The translations under genes were made by a program, and so were the position numbers. The notes under the pieces are model-generated. The model made no database searches, was not told where the DNA came from, and saw only the letters and a program-made list of their open reading frames with translations. From Saccharospirillum sp965652395 (GTDB lineage: Bacteria; Pseudomonadota; Gammaproteobacteria; Pseudomonadales; Natronospirillaceae), in the NCBI GenBank assembly GCA_965652395.1, contig CBFGUW010000005.1, positions 97,259-161,258 on the forward strand: DNA of 64,000 nt. Reading direction: 5' to 3'. Positions 25,401 to 34,608 of the stretch are shown piece by piece. How positions within the stretch are numbered: the first letter of the stretch is position 1; every line of letters starts with the position of its first letter.

Positions 25401-26252
25401 TTACAGCAGATTGGCTTTCAGCTCCTGATACATGCCCCGGCCTTTTTGAATCGCAGGTAACAACTCCGAAAGGTCTTTGTCCAGATAGCCTTCCGTTACC
25501 TCTTCCGGGGTTGGCAGCGGGACGCCTTCCAGACAGGTTTCCCCCATTCCGTGCGCCAGCAGTGCGCACAGGCGCACCCAGTTCAAGGCACTGGAACATC
25601 GACGATGCCGGTCATCGTTGACCGGCCCCTGACGGAAAGGTGCGATGATCGACTCCGGAATATTCCATACTTCGAGCGTGGTGGCGGCCACGGACAAATG
25701 GGAAGGCGAACCCATTTCACGGGTGGCGACATCCAACGGATACTGATGCTTACGAGCCTGTTCGATTTGTTGACTGAGCAGTCGCGGGTACAGCAAATCC
25801 ATGATCAGCAAACCAATGTTGTGGAAGAGTCCCGTGGTAAAGGCGGCGATGCTGTTCAGGCGGGAGGCCGAGGTGATTTCACCCGCCAGGCAGGCGGTGA
25901 GCAGGCTGTGACGCCAGACGCGCGAGTAGTCCAGCACGCTCTCCGCATGGGGCTGGTTCAGGCGCTGCATCAGGGCCATGGTGTAAACCAGGTTTTTCAA
26001 AGTATGAATGCCAAGAATGGAGCAGGCTTGGCTGATGGATACGACTTCCTGCCGCAGCCCGTAAAAGGAACTGTTGGCCACCTGCAGAATGCGGCCGGTC
26101 AGCACCGGGTCGGCTAGAATTTGTTTTTCCACCTGTTTCAAATCATTGGCGACCTCGTCGTTTTCGAGCATTTCAAGCAGACGCGAGGTGGCCGGCGGCA
26201 GGGGCGGCAGCTGTTGAATTCGGGTTTTCAGGCTCTGACTTTTTGCGTTCAT
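25401..26252 (-). CDS. HDOD domain protein
   Basis: 283 residues; the ATG at 26252 has GGAGG upstream. LPPLPPATSRLLEMLENDE followed by ILADPVLTGRILQVANSSFY and ISQACSILGIHTLKNLVYT are typical of HDOD, an HD-related domain without the metal-binding HD pair that acts in signalling, often with two-component or c-di-GMP proteins. It is on the same strand as, and 91 bp after, the response regulator and so likely part of that circuit. Confidence 0.88.
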   Translation of the reverse strand: MNAKSQSLKTRIQQLPPLPPATSRLLEMLENDEVANDLKQVEKQILADPVLTGRILQVANSSFYGLRQEVVSISQACSILGIHTLKNLVYTMALMQRLNQPHAESVLDYSRVWRHSLLTACLAGEITSASRLNSIAAFTTGLFHNIGLLIMDLLYPRLLSQQIEQARKHQYPLDVATREMGSPSHLSVAATTLEVWNIPESIIAPFRQGPVNDDRHRRCSSALNWVRLCALLAHGMGETCLEGVPLPTPEEVTEGYLDKDLSELLPAIQKGRGMYQELKANLL

Positions 26253-26343
26253 GCAGGGATCCTCCCCGAGATTAAGGTAAGGGTGAAGGCATCGTCCTGT
26301 GCGGTCAGCGTAATTTTTAGTATCAATGTGTTAAAACACCAGA

Positions 26344-27147
26344 TCATGTTTCCACCACCGGGCAACCAACCAGAATAAGCCCCTGGGCTTCACCGGGGCC
26401 TTTGAAATGCGAGTACCAGAACCTGAACGGCGAATCCCGGTAATGCATGTCGAAAGCGCCTTCATGGTAGCCCTCGGTGGAGGGTTTCAGGAGCGGCGCC
26501 AGTTGCTCCACCAGCTCCGTTGGCAGGGCCATCTCCATGGGCAGACCGATCACGGCTTCATGCGGCAGTTGTTGGCGTGCCGCCTCGTTGGCGGAAACCA
26601 GGGTCCCGGTATCATCGAGCCCGAGGATCATTACCGGGACATGTTCCAGAATGGATTGCGCCAGTTTCATCCCCTGTTGGTAAAGGCTGGTCTCCTGCCG
26701 TTGGTGGCGCAGGTCGAAATCCAGTGTCCGGTTTTGGGCTTTCAACACCAGCCGCTGGCGTTCCTTGTGAATCATGTATTCATGAATGCCGAAGGCCTCC
26801 CGGATGTGGTCAAGCAGTTTGTCGTCGTCCCAGGGTTTGACCAGAAATTTGAATACGGCGCCATCGTTGATCGCTGAAGTGACGCTTTCCAGCTCGGTGT
26901 AACCGCTCATAATCAGGCGAATGGTGTGCGGGTGGGTATTCTTGACTTGGCTGAGCAGTTCCGAGCCTGTCATCCCGGGCATGCGTTGATCCGATAAAAT
27001 CACGGAGACATCTTCGTGTCGCAGCAGTTCCAGGGCCTCCGCGCCGGAGCGCGCAGTAATCACCCGGAAGGGCTCGCGACGAAACAGCCGCTTGAGGGAA
27101 TTCAGAATGTTGTCTTCGTCATCAACCAGCAACAATGTGGATGTCAT
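26344..27147 (-). CDS. response regulator with C-terminal PAS domain
   Basis: 267 residues from the ATG at 27147; the frame extends upstream into the kinase gene without support. The receiver domain has LLLVDDEDNILNSLKRLFRR, phosphoacceptor Asp in VILSDQRMPGMTG, and FKFLVKPWDDDKLLDHIREA. A linker helix then leads to a PAS-like domain (ILEHVPVMILGLDDTGTLVS, ANEAARQQLP). There is no DNA-binding output. It follows the histidine kinase by 16 bp and is presumably phosphorylated by it. Confidence 0.92.
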   Translation of the reverse strand: MTSTLLLVDDEDNILNSLKRLFRREPFRVITARSGAEALELLRHEDVSVILSDQRMPGMTGSELLSQVKNTHPHTIRLIMSGYTELESVTSAINDGAVFKFLVKPWDDDKLLDHIREAFGIHEYMIHKERQRLVLKAQNRTLDFDLRHQRQETSLYQQGMKLAQSILEHVPVMILGLDDTGTLVSANEAARQQLPHEAVIGLPMEMALPTELVEQLAPLLKPSTEGYHEGAFDMHYRDSPFRFWYSHFKGPGEAQGLILVGCPVVET

Positions 27148-27163
27148 GCGGAAGATTCCTCTG

Positions 27164-28921
27164 TCAGGCGCTGGCTTCCAACTGGTTGGCGAGTTGTAAC
27201 GGCAGGCGGATGGTGAACACCGCCCCCTTGCCAACGTCGCTTTCCACGCCGATGTGCCCCTGATGTTTGTTGACTATGATGTCCCAGGATATGTTCATTC
27301 CCAGCCCGGTTCCCTCTCCGACCGGTTTGGTGGTAAAGAAGGGGTCGAATATTTTTCCGATGTTGTCGGGTTCGATACCACAGCCGTTGTCCGATACCCG
27401 AATCCAGGCATCGGTTTTGTCGGCCCAGGTTTCGATGCGAATGTCCCCTTTGTTGCCGGTGGAGCGAATGGCCTGGCTGGCATTGATCAAGAGGTTGGAG
27501 ACCACTTGTCCGATCTGGCCGATATTGACCGGTATTTTCGGTACATCACCGGCCGAGAAATGCACCTCGCAATCGTACTTCAATTCGTTCCACACCAGCT
27601 TTAGTGCTCGGTTGATCAGGTCGTTCAAGTCCGCATCGGTTTTGGTGTCGCCATTATCGGTACGGGAATAGTCTTTCAGGTTCTGAACAATCTCCCGCAC
27701 CCGCCCACTGCCTTCGTGGCAATCATCCAGGAGTTCGGGTAAATCCTGCATCAGAAAATCGTAATCGAATTCCTGTTTTATCGCATTCAGGCTTGCTACG
27801 GCTTCTTTGCGCTGTTCCTCGGGCAGTGTCTGAATAATGGAAGTGTCTATCGCATTAAGAACGGCCTGGATGTCCGAGAAATATTCCTGCAGACGATTCA
27901 GGTTACTGCCGATGTAACCAATGGGGTTATTGATTTCGTGTGCCACCCCGGCCGCCAGTTGTCCGATAGACGCCAGCTTTTCCTGCTGCACCAGTGTGGC
28001 CTGGGTTTGCTTGAGCACTTTCAGGGAGGAAGACAGCGCCTGATTGGACGATTGCAGTTCGCGCGTTCTTTCATTGATGCGCTCCTCAAGGGATTCGTTC
28101 ATGTCGCGAATGACGCGGGCATGCTCGGACAGCTCTGTGAGCAGTATGGAAAAACTGTTGACCATGGTGACAAAGGAACGGGTAAAGTCGCCGACTTCAT
28201 CTTTTCGTGCCAGATCGACACCTTTTCGCCTCAATAGCAGTTCGGTATCGGGCAGCATATTGGCTTCCAATTCCTTTCCCTGTTCGAAGCGTGTTTGAAT
28301 CGCGCTGAAGGACTCCGAAACATCCAGTGCCAGGCTGTGCACTTTTTGGAAGGGGCGGGTGAAATACCGGTTCATCATCCAAAAAACAGTGACCAGGTAG
28401 GACAGAATAAAAAGCCCGGCCAATAATATAAGGCCTTTGGCTTCCTGCGTGAGGCTCTGTTGAATCTGACTGGTCTGGAAATAGAAGTAGGCTTTTCCCA
28501 AGGGACGGTCATGCATGACGATGTCGCGCTCCAGCAACAAGCCATACTCGTTCGGTGCCGGAGCGACCTGATCGAGAACGCTGCCTTCCCGAATGATATC
28601 CTTCTGGCCAGGCAGCGAGCCGACGATCAGAAACGAATCATCGGGAACATTGGCCATGGTGGCGTAGAGGGTGAACAGAACGCCGGTAATGCGTGAATCC
28701 TCGGTGAGGGAAGTGGTAGCCCCCAGGAGCGTGGGGTAATCCAGGTTCCATATCATGGTGGCGGTGGATTGGGCGGTGATGTCCGCAAGGCTGTCCGCGT
28801 ATTGTTGAAACTCCTGGTAAGCTGCCTCGCGCGACCGATAAAGCTCAGTCAGAATATAAGCCGTATATAAGGCTAAAAATGGCAGCAGGATAACCATGGA
28901 CAAACGTGACACCAGCGACAT
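27164..28921 (-). CDS. membrane sensor histidine kinase
   Basis: 585 residues. TM helix near the N-terminus (LSMVILLPFLALYTAYIL), periplasmic sensor region of about 150 residues, second TM (LILLAGLFILSYLVTVFW), HAMP-like linker, coiled coil, then the kinase core. H box GVAHEINNPIGYIGSNLN, N box NLLINASQAIRSTG, G1 VSDNGCGIEPDNIG, G2 GEGTGLGMNIS. All catalytic boxes are intact. It heads a kinase/response regulator/HDOD set on the minus strand. The ligand is unknown. Confidence 0.93.
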   Translation of the reverse strand: MSLVSRLSMVILLPFLALYTAYILTELYRSREAAYQEFQQYADSLADITAQSTATMIWNLDYPTLLGATTSLTEDSRITGVLFTLYATMANVPDDSFLIVGSLPGQKDIIREGSVLDQVAPAPNEYGLLLERDIVMHDRPLGKAYFYFQTSQIQQSLTQEAKGLILLAGLFILSYLVTVFWMMNRYFTRPFQKVHSLALDVSESFSAIQTRFEQGKELEANMLPDTELLLRRKGVDLARKDEVGDFTRSFVTMVNSFSILLTELSEHARVIRDMNESLEERINERTRELQSSNQALSSSLKVLKQTQATLVQQEKLASIGQLAAGVAHEINNPIGYIGSNLNRLQEYFSDIQAVLNAIDTSIIQTLPEEQRKEAVASLNAIKQEFDYDFLMQDLPELLDDCHEGSGRVREIVQNLKDYSRTDNGDTKTDADLNDLINRALKLVWNELKYDCEVHFSAGDVPKIPVNIGQIGQVVSNLLINASQAIRSTGNKGDIRIETWADKTDAWIRVSDNGCGIEPDNIGKIFDPFFTTKPVGEGTGLGMNISWDIIVNKHQGHIGVESDVGKGAVFTIRLPLQLANQLEASA

Positions 28922-29089
28922 AACGGCTTAGGTCTCGCAGTTGGATTTCATACAACTATAGTTTGTCGCAGCCAAGGCTGCACGGAGCGGGTGTCGAATG
29001 TGTCCGCTTGTTGGGTTATTGACGTGAATTAAAAGAATCGGCGTTCATGAATTGTCGTATTGTTGAGTTTTGTAATGACTTGAGGCTCT

Positions 29090-31366
29090 TTAATGCGTGC
29101 GAAAATTCATTCGGCTGCCTGCATTCATTAAAAAGGCTGTCGCATCTTCGGTGCTCAGGGGTTTTCCGATTAAAAATCCCTGAGCCTCGTCGCATCCATG
29201 GAGCTTTAGGAAGTCCAGTTGATCTTTAAATTCAACTCCTTCGGCGATGATACTCATTCCCAGGCTTTGGCCAATGGAAATAATGGCGGCGGCAATCGAG
29301 TAATGGTTAGTATCGAAGGGCAGATCCTTTAAAAACTCATGGTCAATTTTTAATGTGTCCACGGGTAGATTTTTAAGACGGGTTAGAGAGGAATACCCTG
29401 TGCCGAAGTTGTCTATGGCCACTTTTATACCAAGGGCACGAATTTCATTCAGTGTATCGACCGCATCGATACTCGTTTGCAAGGTGTTTTCGGTGATTTC
29501 CAAACTGAATTGAAGCTTTTCCGGCGCCAGCGAATGCCTTTGAATACAGTATTCCAACGTTTCCACCAGGTGGTTGTATATCAACTGTCGACCGGACAGG
29601 TTAACCCATACTCTTAGCGGCAGGTCCATGAGTTGCTGCCATTCGGCAAGCTGGCCCAGAGCGGTGTCGATCACCCAGTCACCGAGGTCGTCGATCAAGC
29701 CGCTTTCTTCGGCGATCTCCAGGAATTGGGAAGGCAGCAGCATCCCCCACCCGGGGTGATGCCATCGTATCAGAGCTTCCATACCCACCACCTGATGGTG
29801 TGCCAAATTGAATTGGGGCTGGTAGTAGAGTAACAGCTCGTTTCGGTCCAACGCCGACCGTAACGCGTTTTCAATGGCCAGCCGTAAATTGGAGCCGGTC
29901 GCCATATCCTGAGTGTAAAATTCAAAGGTGTTGCGGCCTCGGGCTTTGGCCCGATACATGGCGGCATCGGCGGCTCTGGTCAGTGCGTCGGCGTCTTCGG
30001 CATCGTTCGGGAACAGCCCGATGCCGATGCTGGTGGAAACTACGACCTCCTGTTCAAACAGTTTCAAGGGTGCGCTGATGGATCGGGTGATTTTTCCGGC
30101 CAGTGTTCCGGCTGTTTCGGTGTGTTGCAGGTCTTCCAGCAGGACGGTGAATTCGTCACCGCCCAACCTAGCGACCATGTCTTCCTTGCGTACACAGCCT
30201 TTAATCCTGTCGGCTGTCGTTTTCAGCAACAGATCGCCAGCGGCATGACCGAGGGTGTCGTTGATGGTTTTGAATCTGTCCAGGTCAAGATACAGGAGCG
30301 CTACTTTCCGATCGTTGCGCCTCGCCCGTTCCAGTGCATTTTCAAGGTTGGAATTGAATGCCAGACGGTTGGCGAGCCCGGTCAGAATGTCATGGTGAGC
30401 GAGGTGGTTCAGGTGCGCCTCGGCTTGCTTGACGGCGCTGATATCGGACATGACCGATACATAATGAGTCACCTGACCGCTTTCATCCTGTATGGCGGAA
30501 ATGTTCTCCCAGGCGGGGAACAATTCACCGTTTTTTCGCCGGTTCCATATCTCTCCCTGCCAATGCCCCTGCTCGTTGATCGATACCCAGATGTGTTGGA
30601 AAAAACGTTCGTCGTATTGGCCCGAACGGTGAAAGCGGGGCAGCCCACCTTTGATTTCGCTTAGGTGGTAGCCGGTGATTTTAGTGAAGGCCGGATTGAC
30701 GGACACCACCTTGCGTTCCGTGTCTATCACTAAAATGGCTTCCTGGGTATTGTGAAAAACCGTTGCCGCCAGACGTGCAAAATCCTCAGATTCCTTGCGT
30801 TCCGTGACATCGGTAAAAAATACGGCGACAAATCCATACTTTGGGCAGGAAAGGCGAGCCTGAAAGTAGCGATGGAAAGACCGACCATAGTTTTCAAGCA
30901 TTTCCGGGGAGCCACCCATGGCGACCCGACCAAATACCTCCAGCCAATGGGGCTCTGTACTTGGCAGAATCTCCAATACCTTTCGGTCGATCACCTCGTG
31001 ACGCCTAAGCCCCAGTAATTGCTCGAAGGCGGGGTTGATATCCCGATAAATGAAATCCACTGGTTTGCCCTCGGCATCGAATACGGCCTCGTGAAGGGCA
31101 TAGCCTTCCGCGAGGGTGTCCAACAGGGCTTGATTGAATGTGCTTCGGGCTGGAAAAGTGTGAGTCTGGTTTTTGTCCCGGGCACCCAGCTTGACAATAC
31201 AGAGGCTGATTGGCGCGAGGGTGGCGCCAGCCAGGGCATAAGCCCAGGGGGCGTGGGAAGAGTAGAGCCAGAAAGCCGCGAGCAAAAGGGCGGCGTCCGC
31301 CAAAATGTAGGGGGCGGCCTTTACCAGCAAAGCGGCCGGGTTGTTATTTTTTTCTGGGCCATCCAT
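29090..31366 (-). CDS. PAS-GGDEF-EAL membrane protein
   Basis: 758 residues. N-terminal hydrophobic segment (ILADAALLLAAFWLYS and a second one), two PAS domains (FEQLLGLRRHEVIDRK; NPAFTKITGYHLSEIKG), GGDEF with intact RLGGDEFTVLLEDL, then EAL with GMEALIRWHHPGWG. In the EAL loop the usual DD is DN (VAIDNFGTGYSSL), which removes one predicted metal ligand, so phosphodiesterase activity may be weak. Net diguanylate cyclase activity is therefore plausible. It lies upstream of the siderophore operon on the opposite strand. Confidence 0.93.
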   Translation of the reverse strand: MDGPEKNNNPAALLVKAAPYILADAALLLAAFWLYSSHAPWAYALAGATLAPISLCIVKLGARDKNQTHTFPARSTFNQALLDTLAEGYALHEAVFDAEGKPVDFIYRDINPAFEQLLGLRRHEVIDRKVLEILPSTEPHWLEVFGRVAMGGSPEMLENYGRSFHRYFQARLSCPKYGFVAVFFTDVTERKESEDFARLAATVFHNTQEAILVIDTERKVVSVNPAFTKITGYHLSEIKGGLPRFHRSGQYDERFFQHIWVSINEQGHWQGEIWNRRKNGELFPAWENISAIQDESGQVTHYVSVMSDISAVKQAEAHLNHLAHHDILTGLANRLAFNSNLENALERARRNDRKVALLYLDLDRFKTINDTLGHAAGDLLLKTTADRIKGCVRKEDMVARLGGDEFTVLLEDLQHTETAGTLAGKITRSISAPLKLFEQEVVVSTSIGIGLFPNDAEDADALTRAADAAMYRAKARGRNTFEFYTQDMATGSNLRLAIENALRSALDRNELLLYYQPQFNLAHHQVVGMEALIRWHHPGWGMLLPSQFLEIAEESGLIDDLGDWVIDTALGQLAEWQQLMDLPLRVWVNLSGRQLIYNHLVETLEYCIQRHSLAPEKLQFSLEITENTLQTSIDAVDTLNEIRALGIKVAIDNFGTGYSSLTRLKNLPVDTLKIDHEFLKDLPFDTNHYSIAAAIISIGQSLGMSIIAEGVEFKDQLDFLKLHGCDEAQGFLIGKPLSTEDATAFLMNAGSRMNFRTH

Positions 31367-31542
31367 TGCTTGTTACCTCTTAGCCGAACATCGGCTTACA
31401 GCTGGAAGCCTCGTGGGAAGTGCTCAGAGGCTCCTGCATGTCCAGTGTAGAGCAACCCGGAGAAATAACCTTCGCCGCGCGACGTTAGAGTTGTGATCCA
31501 AGTCTCTTTTGTGAACACAGACAAACTTTTCAATTTTCTCTA

Positions 31543-31562
31543 TTGATAATGATTATCATTAA
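31543..31562 (+). promoter_or_regulatory. Fur box upstream of the siderophore operon
   Basis: TTGATAATGATTATCATTAA is a near-perfect match to the 19-bp Fur consensus with its inverted GATAAT/ATTATC hexamers. It lies 42 bp before the first synthetase ATG, in the intergenic region divergent from the PAS-GGDEF-EAL gene. Iron-dependent repression of the operon is expected. Confidence 0.88.
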
Positions 31563-31603
31563 ATGTAGGGTGTGAACCTTTCTCGGACAAGGGGATCTTT
31601 CCG

Positions 31604-33358
31604 ATGGTGAGTCATCACACTCAGGCGGACATACTGTCCATCGAAGCCTTACTTAATTGTTACCTCAGGGAAGTGGCACTGCCCAACCAATGGTTATCAT
31701 TCCGGCATACCCCGAAAGACGGGTATTTGGCGGAGTTGTCATTGACGGCCCAGCAGCGCTCCCTGTTTTTCTTCGTGCACTCGGTATCCATTACCGGCAA
31801 CTATCATTATCTGCGTCTACCCGCGCACACACCGACCGGCCCGCGGTTGGGGTTGTCGGAAGTGGCGAATCTGTTGCTGGTGGAATTGTGCCATCTTGAA
31901 AACCAGGCGGAATGTTTGGAATTGCAGCAACAGGTGCTGTGCAGCCGTACCGTCATGGCGGATATTCTGCGCGACCACAGTGCGCTGCCGTTGTCCAAAG
32001 GCGTGGTGAACGCCTTTGTGGAAAGCGAACAGGCACTGGCGGTGGGGCATCGTTTCCACCCGACGCCGAAAGCGCGGCAGGGGATGACGGAAGCCGAACT
32101 GCGTTCCTACTCTCCTGAGCACGGCGGACGTTTTCAGTGGCATTGTTTTTCGGTTCCACGCGAGTGCTTTTATTTGAGCCGTGGCGAGCCGGATTTGCAG
32201 GCGTTCATTCGCACTCAATGGATGCCCGATCTGGATGTCGCCGCCGATAGAGCATTGATACCCGTCCACCCCTGGCAAGCGGGTTATATGAAACAAGACC
32301 CTCAGGTACAGGACTGGGTGGCTCGCGGGCTGCTGTCCGACCATGGTCGCAATGGTCTCCCTCTGGTGGCCACTTCCTCGGTGCGCACCTGTTATCACCC
32401 CGAGTTGGATTTCTTCGTAAAGGGGTCGTTGAATCTTCGGTTAACCAATTGCGTTCGCAAAAACGCTATATACGAATTGGATACGGCGGTAGCGTTGAGT
32501 GAGCTGCTGTCGGATGTGTCCGATCCGTTGAAATCACAGGGCTTCACCTTAATGAGTGAACCGGCTTACCAAAGTCTGCACCCGGATAGTGGAGCAAGCC
32601 GGGCCATGGTGGAAGGGTTTTCGTTCATCGCTCGGGAAAACCCGATTCGGGATGAAAGTCTGGGGCATCGGCCGGTGATGGCCGGAGCCTTGTTTTCGCC
32701 CCAGCCCAGTGGCCGACCGCTGGTGGTGGAAGAGTTATCCGCCGCCTGCAAAGCCCTCAAAACCAGCTATTTCAATACGGCGCTGCTGTGGTTCAATGCT
32801 CTGTTGGAAGTCATGGTTGAGCCCACTCTGCGGCTCTATTTCGAGCAGGGAGTCGTACTTGAACCGCATCTGCAAAACGGCTTGATCGGTTTAAAACGGC
32901 ATCTGCCCGTGCATTATTATTATCGGGATTTGGAAGGCACCAAGTTATTGCCGGACCATTGGCCCGTGCAACGTTTGCAGTCTCTTTCCGATCAAGCCCG
33001 GCAGAGCCTGTATTACGATAATGAGAAAGGCTGGCGGCGTGTTTGTTACTGCCTGTTTCTTAATACGCTCGCCCAGGCCGTGTTTTACATAGGCGGTGGT
33101 GATGAATTACTGGAGCGGAGTTTATGGCGCTCCGTCGCGGAATATCTGGACGAATTGAGCAGCCGTTTACCTGTGGGGCGCGAACGAATACAGTCGCTGC
33201 TGACTTCCGCCTACCTGCCCAACAAGGCCAATTTGTTGGTACGGTTTCGCAAGCAAGCCGATCGTCAGGCCGGTTATGTCATGACCGCCAACCCCATCAG
33301 CCGTGCTCATGCCGAACGAGTGCGTCACGCGACACTGGAACTGGATGAGGCGGTATAG
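31604..33358 (+). CDS. NIS siderophore synthetase (IucA/IucC family), AcsD/SbnE-like position
   Basis: 584 residues. ATP-dependent amide or ester synthetase of NRPS-independent siderophore assembly. Family features: VGHRFHPTPKARQGM, LIPVHPWQAGY, TSSVRTCYHPELDFFVKGSLN and LEPHLQNGLIGLKR, the last in the form seen in type A enzymes. By order it corresponds to acsD of the achromobactin operon, which joins citrate to its first partner. It is directly behind the Fur box and 2 bp ahead of the decarboxylase gene. Confidence 0.92.
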   Translation: MVSHHTQADILSIEALLNCYLREVALPNQWLSFRHTPKDGYLAELSLTAQQRSLFFFVHSVSITGNYHYLRLPAHTPTGPRLGLSEVANLLLVELCHLENQAECLELQQQVLCSRTVMADILRDHSALPLSKGVVNAFVESEQALAVGHRFHPTPKARQGMTEAELRSYSPEHGGRFQWHCFSVPRECFYLSRGEPDLQAFIRTQWMPDLDVAADRALIPVHPWQAGYMKQDPQVQDWVARGLLSDHGRNGLPLVATSSVRTCYHPELDFFVKGSLNLRLTNCVRKNAIYELDTAVALSELLSDVSDPLKSQGFTLMSEPAYQSLHPDSGASRAMVEGFSFIARENPIRDESLGHRPVMAGALFSPQPSGRPLVVEELSAACKALKTSYFNTALLWFNALLEVMVEPTLRLYFEQGVVLEPHLQNGLIGLKRHLPVHYYYRDLEGTKLLPDHWPVQRLQSLSDQARQSLYYDNEKGWRRVCYCLFLNTLAQAVFYIGGGDELLERSLWRSVAEYLDELSSRLPVGRERIQSLLTSAYLPNKANLLVRFRKQADRQAGYVMTANPISRAHAERVRHATLELDEAV

Positions 33359-33360
33359 AC

Positions 33361-34608
33361 ATGACGAACATTGTGACATCTCCACTGACGGTTCCCGAAT
33401 CTGTACAGTCTTTTGCCTGGCGTCTGGTGGAGCGGGAGGCCGATCCCGTTGCGGCATTTGTTTACGACTTGGATGCACTGGAAGAGCGCCTGCGTTGGTT
33501 GCGTTCCCACTTGCCCGATGGCGTGGAACTTTATTACGCCATTAAAGCCAACAGTGAGCCCGCCATTCTGAAGACAGTGGCACCTTGGGTGGACGGTTTT
33601 GATCTGTCTTCGGGCGGTGAGATTCGCAAAATCCTCGATAACGACCTGACCCGGCCTTTCATATTTTCCGGCCCCGGTAAGCTGGACAGCGATTTCCAGT
33701 TGGCGTTGCAAGCCGGTGTGGAATATGTGCATGTGGAGAGTCTGGGGGAGATACGGCGACTGAACAATCTGGCTTCGAAGGCGGGCTGTACCCAGCGGGT
33801 ATTGATTCGGGTGAACCCCACATTACCCGGACCGTTGTCGACAAAGCTTTCCATGGCCGGTCAACCCACGCCGTTCGGTATCGAGGAGCGCCAATTGGCC
33901 GATGCCGTTTTGGAAGTGGATAGTTGTGACTATCTGGAACTCTGCGGTTTTCATGTCCACGCCATGTCACATCAGACCGATGTATATCGGCACCAGGCTC
34001 TTCTCGACGGACTGTTGGACAAATGGCCGATCTGGCGGGCTCTGGCGGAAAACCCCGGCCAAGTGACGCTATTGAATGTCGGCGGAGGTATGGGTGTGAA
34101 CTATCAGGGTGAAGATCAATTCGATTGGCCCGCCTTGTGCCGACATTTGGAACGACGCCTGGCCTGGTTGCCGGAACCGCCTCGCATTCGCTTTGAACCG
34201 GGGCGCTTTATCACCGCCTATTGCGGCTACTACCTCATGCAGATAATCGATTTAAAACACAACCATGGTGAAACGTTCGCCGTCTGCCGTGGTGGCACCC
34301 ATCATTTTCGATTACCCGCTGCTCAAAGCCATGATCATCCCGTGGTGCACCTGTCACGGCGGGAGCAAGAAGGCGAGGCGCGCCCGGTAACGGTGGTTGG
34401 CCAGCTCTGCACGCCTAAGGATGTCATGGCGCGAGGGGTTTTGATGGTGGACCCGGCTCCGGGGGATCTGTTGATACTGCCTTTGGCGGGTGCCTACGGA
34501 TACAACATTTCCCATGCGGATTTTTTGTGTCACCCGCGGCCGCAACAGTATTTCGTTCGCACCCGCGTAGAGCGGCCGCACCTGGAAACCGAAATGGAGA
34601 TGTTATGA
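33361..34608 (+). CDS. PLP-dependent decarboxylase of the Orn/Lys/DAP group, AcsE/SbnH-like
   Basis: 415 residues, fold type III. The PLP lysine motif is VELYYAIKANSEPAIL; further signatures are GFDLSSGGEIRKIL, CGFHVHAMSHQTDVYRHQ, LNVGGGMGVNY and RFEPGRFITAYCGYY. In achromobactin and staphyloferrin B pathways the equivalent enzyme decarboxylates an amino acid or a citryl intermediate to make the siderophore amine; the substrate here is not determined. It overlaps the MFS gene by ATGA. Confidence 0.91.
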   Translation: MTNIVTSPLTVPESVQSFAWRLVEREADPVAAFVYDLDALEERLRWLRSHLPDGVELYYAIKANSEPAILKTVAPWVDGFDLSSGGEIRKILDNDLTRPFIFSGPGKLDSDFQLALQAGVEYVHVESLGEIRRLNNLASKAGCTQRVLIRVNPTLPGPLSTKLSMAGQPTPFGIEERQLADAVLEVDSCDYLELCGFHVHAMSHQTDVYRHQALLDGLLDKWPIWRALAENPGQVTLLNVGGGMGVNYQGEDQFDWPALCRHLERRLAWLPEPPRIRFEPGRFITAYCGYYLMQIIDLKHNHGETFAVCRGGTHHFRLPAAQSHDHPVVHLSRREQEGEARPVTVVGQLCTPKDVMARGVLMVDPAPGDLLILPLAGAYGYNISHADFLCHPRPQQYFVRTRVERPHLETEMEML

